Under the pieces are notes generated by a model. The model saw only the letters and a program-made list of their open reading frames with translations, was not told the DNA's origin and searched no databases. Made by a program: the position numbers and the translations under genes. Source: Thereva unica (lineage: Eukaryota > Arthropoda > Insecta > Diptera > Therevidae). From it: a stretch of 64,000 bases of DNA. The stretch lies in the NCBI GenBank assembly GCA_949987705.1, contig OX465282.1, positions 40,512,039 through 40,576,038 of the forward strand, given 5' to 3'. Below are positions 52,393 through 63,005 of the stretch, one piece after another. Numbering within the stretch: position 1 is the first letter of the stretch; each line of letters opens with the position of its first letter.

Positions 52393-52810
52393 ACAAAGAA
52401 ATAAAATAAATGGTTAAAAAAAATTTTTAAAAAAAATTCTTTTCATTAACTAAAAAATGTACTGAAAAGTAAAAAATAAAAAATATTTTAAAGAAAGCGT
52501 GAAATTTCAATTTTAATGAAAAAGTTAATTAAAAGAATGGCGCATTTTTCATCAAAAAATTTTGTTAGAATTTGAAATTAACAAAGCAAAAAATTGAGGG
52601 TTATTGTAAATCTCACGCGATTTACAGTTATATTTTCAATTTTTGATGAAAAATGCGCCATTCTTTTAATTAACTTTTTCATTAAAATTGAAATTTCACG
52701 CTTTCTTTAAAATATTTTTAATTTTTTACTTTTCAGTAGATTTTTTAGTTAATGAAAAGAATTTTTTTTTAAAAATATTTTTAACCATTTATTTTATTTT
52801 TTACTTTTTA
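52390..52810. repeat. 420-bp A/T-rich palindrome
   Basis: Arms 52390-52562 and 52640-52810 are near-perfect inverted copies (GGCGCATTTTTCATCAAAAA, TTAATTAAAAGAATGGCGC, GAAAGCGTGAAATTTCAA) around a ~77-bp loop. It could form a very stable hairpin. It may be a MITE or the core of the element starting at 52154. Confidence 0.8.
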
Positions 52811-52819
52811 GTTTATTAT

Positions 52820-53004
52820 ATGTATTCCGCCATTTTATGATGGCAATTCTATTAGATTTAAAATTACGTCACACAGTTTTCTGTATTCATTTGATAGCCA
52901 TGTCGTGGGCTCGGTGGAACATAATTGCAAAAACGGCCGCCATCTCGGAACCGTCTTCTTGATTTTTTTACAAAAAGGTCAGATTGCATTTAGTACTTAT
53001 ACAT
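52820..53004 (+). repeat. single diverged unit of the 269-bp satellite
   Basis: 'attccgccattttatgatgg', 'ttcatttgatagccatgtcg', 'cggccgccatctcggaaccgtc' and 'ttttacaaaaaggtcagattgcat' follow the order of the units at 60971-61769. Confidence 0.65.
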
Positions 53005-53005
53005 G

Positions 53006-53133
53006 ATGAGTTGAACTCAAGTTGAACCCAAGTCTAACTACATGTAAACGGGAGTCGAGTTGGGTTAAGGTTGACTGAACTCGACTCAGCTCTGCTACCT
53101 GGGTTTAGTTGAAATTATGCATACGGACATGAG
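53006..53133. mobile_element. left part of a MITE split by Gypsy-2
   Basis: 'tacatgatgagttgaactcaagttgaac' has an inverted partner 'caactattcatctcatcattcat' ending near 58032, on the far side of Gypsy-2. With Gypsy-2 removed the element would be ~260 bp. The right part is 57902-58032. Confidence 0.5.
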
Positions 53134-53311
53134 TGTTATATATTTTAATAAAAAGTCTTCGAATTTATTGACATTACACTGTATTTATTAGTGAACTTTA
53201 ACTACAGTGGAGGACGTCTGTATACTGACTGACTGATTGCTAGTCGCTTATTCTTGGGGTAGAATGATAGCGGTTAACTCTTACTACTACAGAGATGTAC
53301 ATTATCTCACA
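53134..53311 (-). repeat. Gypsy-2 3' LTR (178 bp)
   Basis: TGTTATATATTTTAATAAAA..ACATTATCTCACA on the plus strand. Matches 57719-57896 with about two substitutions (53159 region C/T, 53257 region G/C). Flanked by the 5-bp duplication ATGAG (53129-53133, 57897-57901). Polypurine tract AAAAGGGGAAGG lies at 53312-53323 (minus). Confidence 0.93.
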
Positions 53312-53657
53312 CCTTCCCCTTTTGGGAATATAAAATGCAAATCTTAGCAACTAATTAATACTCTAATTCACAATTTTTGTTTTGTTTTTAGTAAATGCTT
53401 TACAATGATAATAAAAATATCTTTTCTGTTTAATATACATACTTCATTACATCTTAATTCAAAATTAATACAATTTTCTTCTATATGTACTGTATCTTAT
53501 AAACTTAAGGATAGCTATCTTACTGTAATTCATGTAACTCCATTATCTTTTACTTACATTACTTCATCGTTAATTCACATTCATAATCTACTACATCTAT
53601 ACCTATTTTTTTGCTTCAGAAAGGAAAGTGTATCGTTCGCGACTTGTAATAACTATT

Positions 53658-56114
53658 CTAATCGTTTCGTAAATGTCTAAGAACTCGTGAGTTTCGTCTC
53701 AATGTGGAACCGTTTGGCCCTTCTGTTCGTATCCAATAAGATCTGGGACTTGCATCTTTTTTAATAATGTTCGCAGGTACCCATTTATTATTTTCATTCC
53801 TATACAACACTCTTTCACCCTCGCTAAAACAATCTTCCTTCCTAGATGCGTTTCTATTGTAATAAAATTTTGTTTTTAAACTATTTTTTGTTAGAAATTT
53901 CCCAAATTTATTTTGGATATTATTTTGAAAAAGAGTAAGTTTTCCTGGAAGATGCGTTCTAGTTTTCCTACCAAATAGTAAATCTGACGGGGAAAGAAGA
54001 CTTCCCTTAATCGGTGTATTTCTATATTCTAATAATATCTCCCATATGCCAATTTTATTATCTTTTGCGTTTTTTAGAATAGATTTTGCTATCTGGACAT
54101 TGCGTTCTGCAAATCCATTTGCTTGTGGGTATCGTGGACTAGTGGTTGTGACTTCTATATCATTCTCTTTAGCAAATTTTTGAAATACAAATGACCCAAA
54201 CGGAACGTTGTCGCAAATTATTTGTCTGGGAATGCCGTGTATTGAAAATAAATGTTGCAATTTCCCTATAACTTCACAGGTACTTTTATTTTTTATCGGT
54301 AAAATGTCCAAATATTTGGAGAAATAGTCTGCGACCACTAAGTATGATTTTCCAGCAAATTCCGTTATATCCATGCCTATTTTGAAATAAGGATAAGCTG
54401 GGATTTCGTGAGCTATCATTGGCTCTTTCATCTTCGCGCACCTATGTTTCTGACAAATACTACACGAGGCAACTACTTTTTCTATGTCTGCATTGCATCC
54501 AGGCCAATAAACTAGACTACGTGCTCTAGCTTTCGTTTTCTCGATGCCTAAGTGGGGCGCATGCAAAATCTGTAAGATGTCATTTCGTAAGGTTACAGGT
54601 ACAACAACCCTTTCATTAAAAAATAGTAACCCATTTTCTGTGGTTAATTCATTCTTGAATTTCCAATAGAACTTAATTGATTCATGTAGTTGTGTTTTCT
54701 TTTGTGGCCAGCCTTTCTTTATCACTGACATTAACTCACTTAAAACTGGGTCTTCGGCTGTACATTTCTTAAACATTTCTCGCCTTTCATCACTCATATT
54801 TATTGAATGAATGACTTCATTTAACTCTTCGAGCTCTGAGACATTATTCGACTCTATGAAATTTCTAGATAAGAGATCGGCAATCAACATTTTCGACCCA
54901 GGTAAGTACTGAAAACGTAGTTTATATTTTAAGAGACGTAATTGCATTCGTTGCAATCTAGCGGACGGAACTTTGCCGATTTCTTTTTGAATTAAACCAA
55001 GGAGTGGTTTATGATCGGTTAATATTGTAACCTCTTTACCATAAATGAACTTGTGAAATTTTTCACAAGCGAATATTATTGACAGTAGCTCCTTCTCTAT
55101 CTGTGCATAGTTACATTCGGCTTGCGATAAGCTTCGTGAAGCATAATAGATTGGTTTACTTTCCTGCATCAAGCAGCACCCTAATCCTGATTGCGACGCA
55201 TCAGCTTGAATTGTAATTTCTTTATTTGTGTCAAAAGCTTGCAATGGAGGTGCATTGGCTATTAACTGTTTAATCTGGGTTAGAGAACTCTCATGGGTGG
55301 GGAGCCACTGAAAAACTGAGTCTTTCTTTAACAATTCGCGCAATGGTTGCGACAATTCTGCGAGATTCGGAATATATTCTCTTAAATAATTAATCATCCC
55401 ATATAGGGTTTGAAGCTCTTTCTTGCTAGTGGGGGACTTTAGATTTTCTATGGCTTGTAAGTAAGAACGGTCAAAACTAATGCCCTCAACTGAAATTCGG
55501 TGTCCTAAATATAATGCCTCAGATACTTTATATTGTATTTTATTTTTATTGAATTTTATGTTTTCCCTGCGTGCACGTTGCATTACACTTTCAAAAATTT
55601 CGTCGTGCTCCTTTAAAGAGTTCGCTGCTATTAAGATGTCATTGATATAAACTATGACACCGGGAATGTTAGAGAAGATTTCACTATTCATTTTTTGAAA
55701 TATTTCTGGTGCTACTTTAATGCCAAACGGAAGGCGCTTGAATCTGAATACTCCAAAAGGGGTAGAAAACGAGCATAGTTTTGACGAATACTCGTCAAGA
55801 GGGATTTGCCAGTAACCCTGTTTCATATCAAGGACTGAGAACACTTTTTTATTTGTTAGCAGGGCTGAAATTTCCTCAAATGAAGGAATCAAACACGGTT
55901 CATCAATTAGCGCTTCGTTCAAATATTTAGGGTCTAAGCATAACCGTAGTGATTTATCTTTCTTTTCCACTATTACCAAGTTAGACACCCACTCCGTTGA
56001 CTCGGTCACTTTGACAATAATATCTTGTTCACATAATTTGTTTATTTCCCTTTTTAGAGGTTCTAATATAGACAGAGGCACACGCCTGGCTGCTTTAACT
56101 ACAGGTTTCGCGTT
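53658..56114 (-). CDS. Gypsy-2 pol (RT, RNase H, integrase)
   Basis: Continues in the same frame as gag-pro after one stop codon. RT: LRLCLDPKYLNEAL, SVLDMKQGYWQIPLDE, FKRLPFGIKVAPEIFQ, and VIVYINDILIAA, where the YxDD box reads YIND. RNase H: QADASQSGLGCCL, EKELLSIIFACEKF, TDHKPLLGLI. Integrase: H..H/C..C finger (HAPHLGIEKTKARAR..CSICQKHRC) and core (GMDITEFAGK, ICDNVPFGSFVF, PQANGFAERNVQ). No env. Otherwise open for ~819 codons. Confidence 0.92.
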   Translation of the reverse strand, partial: NAKPVVKAARRVPLSILEPLKREINKLCEQDIIVKVTESTEWVSNLVIVEKKDKSLRLCLDPKYLNEALIDEPCLIPSFEEISALLTNKKVFSVLDMKQGYWQIPLDEYSSKLCSFSTPFGVFRFKRLPFGIKVAPEIFQKMNSEIFSNIPGVIVYINDILIAANSLKEHDEIFESVMQRARRENIKFNKNKIQYKVSEALYLGHRISVEGISFDRSYLQAIENLKSPTSKKELQTLYGMINYLREYIPNLAELSQPLRELLKKDSVFQWLPTHESSLTQIKQLIANAPPLQAFDTNKEITIQADASQSGLGCCLMQESKPIYYASRSLSQAECNYAQIEKELLSIIFACEKFHKFIYGKEVTILTDHKPLLGLIQKEIGKVPSARLQRMQLRLLKYKLRFQYLPGSKMLIADLLSRNFIESNNVSELEELNEVIHSINMSDERREMFKKCTAEDPVLSELMSVIKKGWPQKKTQLHESIKFYWKFKNELTTENGLLFFNERVVVPVTLRNDILQILHAPHLGIEKTKARARSLVYWPGCNADIEKVVASCSICQKHRCAKMKEPMIAHEIPAYPYFKIGMDITEFAGKSYLVVADYFSKYLDILPIKNKSTCEVIGKLQHLFSIHGIPRQIICDNVPFGSFVFQKFAKENDIEVTTTSPRYPQANGFAERNVQIAKSILKNAKDNKIGIWEILLEYRNTPIKGSLLSPSDLLFGRKTRTHLPGKLTLFQNNIQNKFGKFLTKNSLKTKFYYNRNASRKEDCFSEGERVLYRNENNKWVPANIIKKDASPRSYWIRTEGPNGSTLRRNSRVLRHLRND

Positions 56115-57539
56115 TTATTTTATTTTAAAACTACACTCTTTCTTAAATTTCCCCATTCCTTCGAACACATCCGCAAATTCTTCAAGTATGCTATCTACAT
56201 TTTCTACACTATCAATTCTTTTAACTAGACCTAAATCCACGCAACTTTTTAACCCCAAAATCGGTACCGTTTCTTTATTTATAATTACGAATTGTTGAGG
56301 TATATGTTTCCCATTCACTTCACAACTCACGGTTACACAGCCCAATGGTTTCACTTTCATACCGCCATATACTTCCAGTATAACATTTGTTTTACTCATT
56401 CGCACATCTTTCAGATTTTTGAAAATGCTAAACGGAACCACATTGATTTCGGCTCCGGTATCTAATTTAAAATTAATGTAAATATTGTTTGCCTTTATTT
56501 TTTTAAACCATGCGTTGCTTGTTTTTCTATTTACCTGCAACACTGAATCTATAAAAACTGTCTGAATATTGTCAGTTTTTCTGACATTTCTTGTTTTCCT
56601 TTGGGTACATACAGATGCGAAGTGATTTAAACCTCCACATTTTAAACACGTCCTCTTCCACGCCGGACACTTTCCTTTCTGGTGAGACCCTGAACAAAAT
56701 CTACAATTTATGACGTCTCCACTTTGCTGAGTATTCCTAAAAATATTTGAATTTTTATTACAAGTATTATTTTTCTTATTTTGTATAAACTTATCCCCTT
56801 TTTTGCACACTGCATTCACATCGACTTCCGCATGAGAATTTCCACCTTGAATTGTTGTTGCTTGATACTTCGATACTTCTGCTGATCTCGCCATGCTAAT
56901 CGCTTTCTCCACATTTATGTCCTCAGTTTCTAATAACCGCTTCTGAAGGCTTTTATCTGCCACTCCCAAAATAATACGATCCCGTAGCATTCTGTCGCTG
57001 AATTCACCAAAATCACATTCCTTTAATAATTTTTTACTTTCCATTAGGAAATAATCAAATGGCTCCGATGGGAACTGATTTCTACTATGAAATTTGAAGC
57101 TCGCATAGACTTCATTTTTCTTTGGATGGCAAAATTTTTCAAATGCCGCTAACACTTCTTTGTAATTTTTCCTTTGTTCCTCTGTTAATGAAAACGTGGC
57201 AAACACTTCAATAGCTTCAGGTCCAATTGCATTCATAAAAATTTCAGTTTGAATCTCCTCTGGCTTTTTATTTAATTCTGCCGCCGTGTAAAAGTATCCA
57301 AAATTTCTTTTAAACTTTTTCCAATGTTCCGAGATATTGCCATCAACTATAAGCGGTTCCACTTTGTTCAAGAAATCCATGCTTTCTTTTATGATAACTG
57401 TACGTTGATTCTTCGGAGGTCTACCACGCGGTCGTTTGCTGACACTTTTACTTTTATACAAATTTTCTAATTCTTTCTTCGCAATTCCCATCAGAATGTG
57501 ATTTTTATATTGCCGTCGTTTTTCATTACACTTTTGCAA
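56112..57539 (-). CDS. Gypsy-2 gag-protease (474 aa)
   Basis: N-terminus has an AT-hook-like KRPRGRPPKNQR (about residue 36-47). Gag body: FKRNFGYFYTAAELNKKP, IFMNAIGPEAIEVF, FHSRNQFPSEPFDYF, LRDRIILGVADKSLQKRLL. Knuckles CRFCSGSHQKGKC and CLKCGGLNHFASVC (about 285-315). Protease FKLDTGAEINVVPF (about 357). It ends FKIK at a TAA (56112-56114); the next codon in frame continues NAKPVVKAARRVPLSIL into pol. The organisation is like Gypsy-1, where the same junction is open. Confidence 0.92.
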
Positions 57540-57705
57540 CGCTGACTTTAATTGTTGTAACTATTTCGGCATTATTCATATCCATGCGGCCCGTATTATT
57601 CACACAATTGTAAACCGTTATTCCACTTTAATATATTGTTTCTTAAATGCTTTTTCACCGCACCTTTAAATTCACTTGAAAACTTAGTGTTCATTACGCA
57701 CTTTT

Positions 57706-57718
57706 ATCCTCGTCGCCA
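57706..57718 (-). promoter_or_regulatory. Gypsy-2 primer-binding site
   Basis: The minus strand reads TGGCGACGAGGAT immediately after the 5' LTR end (..ATATAACA). 57540-57705 is the untranslated leader; no gene there. Confidence 0.75.
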
Positions 57719-57896
57719 TGTTATATATTTTAATAAAAAGTCTTTGAATTTATTGACATTACACTGTATTTATTAGTGAACTTTAACTACAGTGGAGGAC
57801 GTCTGTATACTGACTGACTGATTGCTAGTCGCTTATTCTTGGGCTAGAATGATAGCGGTTAACTCTTACTACTACAGAGATGTACATTATCTCACA
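57719..57896 (-). repeat. Gypsy-2 5' LTR (178 bp)
   Basis: Partner of 53134-53311, ~99% identical by eye. ATGAG follows at 57897-57901. Confidence 0.93.
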
Positions 57897-58241
57897 ATGA
57901 GTTCAGTATTTGAGTAGTTGAATTTAGTTGACAGCAGCATCTCTGTGTTTGTTTGTGATTTTTTGTAACGTGTAATTGATTCTCTATTATCAACTCACCC
58001 TTAACTCAACTATTCATCTCATCATTCATACACATTATGGTGTAAATACAATTGGGGCGAGAACTACAGCGACGAACACAACCACACCGATATTCGCGGC
58101 GAAATTCGTCGTATGAATACAATTAGAGCGAAGCGAAATGATATCAGGTGCAGCAACTTTGTTCGTGTTGTTACCTGTCAACATTATTTCTGTTTTTTAA
58201 ACGGGTATAAAATGTTTTTAATTGTACAGGAAAAATAGTAA

Positions 58242-58875
58242 AAATAGCGGAAATGATTGGGTACAGGCTGAAAATTGGCACGGAGCTTCCTTTAAGGGTT
58301 CTTAATAAGGGGTTATAAAGTCTACCGATTTTCTACCCCGGGAACCTTTCTTTCTAGGGGGTTTTAGGGTCAAAATATCTGTTTTTTGCAAATGCATCTG
58401 AAACCGTAAGTCCTATCATAAAAAAATGTTCACAAAGTTTGTAGCTCATACGATTTTCTACAAAAGATGTTATTATACATTTTCCCGTACGTATTGCCAT
58501 TCATGAGATATCACCATTTTAAAGATTTAAAATATTCATATGAACTCATTCACGACTTGTATAGGTTTTCCGACGTTCAAGTTGGACTACTTTTCTAATT
58601 TTTTCAGGGGTCATTCCTGGATGTATTTGGAGGAAAAATGTGTTCTAGATAGGGGGCTAACCACTAAGATACAGGGTGTTCGCGAAAACACAATGTCTTT
58701 TTTTGTCATTTATTTAGAGTTGAATAACTCCTAGACAAATTATCGTAAACCAATATACTTAGACTCATCTTTTAGGTCAAAGTGTATTCTTTTATTTGAT
58801 ATAAAGATCAGGAACTTGAGTTGCTCCGTTTAGAAGATATGTAGGTTCAAAGCATGAGCGAAATGTTTAAAAGCC
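58242..58875. repeat. 634-bp left inverted arm of a 1.93-kb element
   Basis: Near-identical reverse complement of 59539-60172: AAATAGCGGAAATGATTGGG.. at the outer edge, ..GCGAAATGTTTAAAAGCC at the inner edge. 57902-58241 to the left holds the right part of a split MITE and unassigned DNA with 'gcgacgaacacaa' words. Confidence 0.85.
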
Positions 58876-59201
58876 TAATGATATTTTTTACTCAATTTAA
58901 AGTATATTTTCTGTTTTTTTACCAAATTGGACCATTGGAACAATAATACAAAATTACATATAAATTATGTCAGATAGTAGACAAAACATGATCAACTAAA
59001 AACACAAAAAGAGGGGGCTATCTGTGCCCGTTTTCGAGATATAGATTTTTCTATTACGTAAGTGACGTAATGTAAGTGACTCACTGTATTACATATATTG
59101 ATAAAAAGTACTTATTATTTTTATTTTTCAAATTTAAAAATTAATGAACAAATCTAAATTACTATCTTGCCAATCAAAATACATATATAATTTTCTGCAA
59201 A

Positions 59202-59520
59202 TTATGGGTAGCGTGATTTAAATGTCCAGAAAATGAAAATTTTATATTTAAATAATTGGAATATAAATAATTTTTGAAATTTGTAACTCACATCGATAGA
59301 TTCACATTCATTTTTTGTAGAACTTTGTGGATATATTTCAATTTCTGCTGTTAAATCAAAATCTTGGCTTTGGAAATCAATATCAGATACATTTAAAGTT
59401 TCACAATTTTGGCAATCTGTTCCGTTGGAGCATTTTTTGCATAAAATTGAGCATTTAATGCCCGCTTTGTTGCAAGTACATCTCGCCATTGAACAATCTC
59501 CATTACATCCACGGGATATT
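59202..59520 (-). pseudogene. Cys-rich CXC (TSO1-like) ORF in the loop of the inverted element
   Basis: The minus strand reads LISRGCNGDCSMARCTC, NKAGIKCSILCKKCSNGTDC and QNCETLNVSDIDFQS, then an acidic and a hydrophobic tail. The C-x-C, C-x3-C, C-x2-C spacing resembles the tesmin/TSO1 CXC fold found at the C-terminus of several insect transposon proteins. No other part of a transposase is present between the arms (58876-59538), so this is probably a deletion remnant. Confidence 0.55.
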
Positions 59521-59538
59521 AATTTTAATATTGAAGAT

Positions 59539-60172
59539 GGCTTTTAAACATTTCGCTCATGCTTTGAACCTACATATCCTCTAAACGGAGCAACTCAAGT
59601 TCCTGACCTTTATATCAAATAAAAGAATACACTTTGACCTAAAAGATGAGTCTAAGTATATTGGTTTACGATAATTGGTCTAGGAGTTATTCAACTCTAA
59701 ATAAATGACAAAAAAAGACATTGTTTTTTCGCGAACACGCTGTATCTTAGTGGTTAGCCCCCTATCTAGAACACATTTTTCCTCCAAATACATCCAGGAA
59801 TGACCCCTGAAAAAATTAGAAAATTAGTCCAACTTGAACGTCGGAAAACCTATACAAGTCGTGAATGAGTTCATATGAATATTTTAAATCTTTAAAACGG
59901 TGATATCTCATGAATGGCAATACGTACGGGAAAATGTATAATAACATTTTTTGTAGAAAATCGTATGAGCTACAAACTTTGTGAACAGTTTTTTATGATA
60001 GGACTTACGGTTTCAGATGCATTTGCAAAAAACAGATATTTTGACCCTAAAACCCCCTAGAAAGAAAGGTTCCCGGGGTAGAAAATCGGTAGACTTTATA
60101 ACCCCTTATTGAGAACCCTAAAAGGAAGCTCCGTGCCAATTTTCAGCCTGTACCCGACCATTTCCGCTATTT
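59539..60172. repeat. 634-bp right inverted arm
   Basis: Mirror of 58242-58875, differing at a handful of sites (for example one extra T in 'ttgttttttcgcg'). Arms plus loop make the element; no target-site duplication identified. Confidence 0.85.
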
Positions 60173-60970
60173 CGCTTTTTTCGGCTTAATTTGACTGTAC
60201 TAAATTTGATTTTGCTTGAAAGTAATTTTTTAAGATCATGAGGGCGGTGCAAAAAATAATTTGTATTCAAAAAATTTTATCAATTTTGTACATGGTGCAT
60301 TTAATTTATGAGGTTTTAGAACATTCGAATAAAGAAATAGAAGATGGGCCGCCGTAAGAGAAATGAATCGATCAAGAGACCAAGAAGAATTTTTCCAAGT
60401 TTCATATAAACAATTTAAATAAAAAGACCCGGAGCATTTTTTTCTGGCATTTTTTTTATAAAATTAGCAACATACACAAAGTAATAATAAATGTTTCTAT
60501 ATTAATATGTTACTTTGTAAAAAAATAAACAAAAACTTAAATGCAACAACGCAATTTATATATATAAATAAAAATTTAATTTAAAAAAACAACCAAAAAA
60601 ACACCAATTTTAAAATTTATTACAAAATGTAAACAAAATTTAAAACTTCAACGTCAACCAACAGTCAAGAAAAAGTGTCAAATGTGTTTTTCTCAGTTGA
60701 CCAACTTGGAGCGGCGACCACAAATTAGAAAATAGATTGATTTCATCGCTGTGGTTTGCGCCGTAGCCGAGGTTGTGGTCCGAATTATATGCAACTTCAT
60801 ATGAACCAGTGTATTCTTATCGTGTTTGACAGTCGCGGCGAAACTAGTTTCGCCGGTCGCCCCAATTGTATTTACACCATTAACCACCCGAACTACGAGT
60901 GTGTGCAAAATTGGAAGTTGATCGGTTATATTTTCTACTTTTCAGTCTATTATAAGCTTTCCGCAATTTA
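60173..60970. other. A/T-rich non-coding DNA
   Basis: Includes 'gcggtgcaaaaaataatttg' and several poly-A/T runs, then 60700-60960 with 'ccgtagccgaggttgtggtccgaatta' and 'gcggcgaaactagtttcgccg' (a palindrome at 60836-60856). No gene found. Confidence 0.5.
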
Positions 60971-61769
60971 GTGTTGGCCGCCATTTTGAATTTGGAATGA
61001 CGCCACATAGCTTATTGTGTTCTACCTGTCATATCCTTTCATTTGATACCCATGTCAGAGGGCCGCGGAGCACAATTTCAAAAATCGGGCGCCATTTCGG
61101 AACTGCCATCTTGATATTTTTACAAAATGGCCAGATTGCATTGTCATCCAAACTAAACGTGTATGCAAAATTTCAGCTCTATCCGAAACCGGGAAGTGGG
61201 TCAAATTTAACTTCCAAGATTTGACGACAAACAGTGTAAGTGTTGGCCGCCATTTTGAATTTGGAATGACGCCACATAGCTTATTGTGTTCTACCTGTCA
61301 TATCCTTTCATTTGATACCCATGTCGGAGGGCCGCGGAGCACAATTTCAAAAATCGGGCGCCATTTTGGAACCGCCATCTTGATATTTTTACAAAATGGC
61401 CAGATTGCATTGTCATCCAAACTAAACGTGTATGCAAAATTTCAGCTCTTTCCGAAACCGGGAAGTGGGTCAAATTTAACTTCCAAGATTTGACGACAAA
61501 CAGTGTAAGTGTTGGCCGCCATTTTGAATTTGGAATGACGCCACATAGCTTATTGTGTTCTACCTGCCATATCCTTTCATGTCATGTCAGAGGGCCACGG
61601 AGCACAATTTCAAAAATCGGGCGCCATTTTGGAACCGCCATCTTGATATTTTTACAAAATGGCCAGATTGCATTGTCATCCAAACTAAACGTGTATGCAA
61701 AATTTCAGCTCTATCCGAAACCGGGAAGTGGGTCAAATTTAACTTCCAAGATTTGACGACACACAGTGT
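60971..61769 (+). repeat. tandem array, three 269-bp units
   Basis: Units start GTGTTGGCCGCCATTTTGAA at 60971, 61240 and 61509. Units 1 and 2 are 269 bp and ~98% identical; unit 3 is ~261 bp owing to a small change at 'tttcatgtcatgtcag'. Each contains 'tttcatttgatacccatgtc', 'gggcgccatttYggaaccgccatcttg' and 'caaaatttcagctctatccgaaaccggg'. Open frames across the array are simple repeats of the same peptide and not evidence of a gene. Confidence 0.92.
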
Positions 61770-61788
61770 AAGTTAAATAAAAGAATTT

Positions 61789-62322
61789 AAAAAGGGTTCT
61801 TATTGACATAAATGAACTTTATTTAATATTTAATCGATTCTCCATTGTTTTTATGACTGGAAAAATTATTTTTCTCATACTCGCCACTAATGTGTGGAGC
61901 ATTTCTTCCGGAATTGATTTCCAAGCATGTTAAATGCTTATTTTGAGCGATTCTAAATTTTCAAATCGCCTTCCATGAGCATACACCTTTCTGACTACAA
62001 TTCTCCATAAATCTTCTACCAGATTTAAACCCGTAGAGTGTGCCAGCCAATCTAAAAGGGGATACTTTTGCTCCTCAAACCACTTCATATTAGCTCTTTC
62101 TTTATGGATAGGTGCACTATCCTATTGAAAGGTCCAATGATCGCCAAGCGCTTCCTCTCCAAATGACACCAAAACATCGTCCAAAAGTCAAATCTAGTGT
62201 GCAGCACACATGCGGCTACTTATCCAACTAATTGGACTCTTGTATGAGCAGAAAAGCGGCCCAAACCATCACTGTGCCTCCTCCGAAATTTCGGCTCCAA
62301 GAAACTTCAGGTGTCTTAATGT
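61789..62322 (-). pseudogene. Tc1-like transposase C-terminal half, inverted copy (left half of a palindromic dimer)
   Basis: The minus strand encodes [12 protein letters not shown] then, with many stops, relics of the DNAPIH and NPIEN blocks (LDWLAHSTGLNLVEDLW). The outer end AAAAAGGGTTCTTATTGACA mirrors that of the right half. This copy is more decayed than its partner. Confidence 0.8.
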
Positions 62323-63005
62323 CATGCCAACAGCATAAATTGCTAAGGCTTAAATTTGCAGAGAATGTAATGTCATGGGACAAGGAATGGCGAAATGTTA
62401 TTTTTTCTGATAAAAAAAAATTAATCTGGACGGGCCAGATGGCTGCCAATACTTTTGGCATGATCTTAAGAAAACACCTGAAGTTGCTTGGAGCCGATTT
62501 GGAGGAGGCACAGTGATGGTTTGGACCGCTTTTTCTGCTCGTACAAAAAGTCCTATTTGTTGGATAACTACCCGGATGTGTGCTGCAGACTACATTGACC
62601 TTTTGGACAATGTTTTAGTCGTATTGGGAAAGAATGCACATGGCGATAATTGGACATTTCAACAGGATAATGCACCCATCCACAAAGCGAGAGCTACACT
62701 AAAATGGTCTGAGGAGCAGCAGATCCCAGTTTTGGATTGGCCGGCACGCTCTTCTGATCTAAATCCAATAGAAAACCTTTGGGGAATTGTAGTCAAGAAG
62801 CTTTATGCCCATGGAAGGCAATCTGAAAATGTAGAATCGCTCAAAATAAGCATTTAACATTCTTGGAATTCAATTCCGGAAGAAATGCTCCACACATTAG
62901 TGGCGAGTATGAGAAAAAGAATTTTTCCAGTCATAAAAACAATGGAGAATCGATTAAATATTAAATAAAGAAGAAAGTTCATTTATGTCAATAAGAACCC
63001 TTTTT
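62323..63005 (+). pseudogene. Tc1-like transposase C-terminal two-thirds (right half of the dimer)
   Basis: [29 protein letters not shown] (first DDE Asp), then a frameshift/stop near 62515, [30 protein letters not shown] (second Asp), [20 protein letters not shown] (third residue, Glu) and a stop at 62857. The helix-turn-helix N-terminus is absent because the inverted partner begins there. TIR ends at 63005. Confidence 0.87.

Noticed and set aside
34886..57539. Endogenous retrovirus with envelope
   Set aside because: Both Gypsy elements end after integrase with no env ORF before the LTR.
60997..61776. Three similar ORFs (88-90 aa) repeating the same peptide
   Set aside because: They are the three units of the 269-bp array read in one frame; the peptides have no domain and drift with the repeat.
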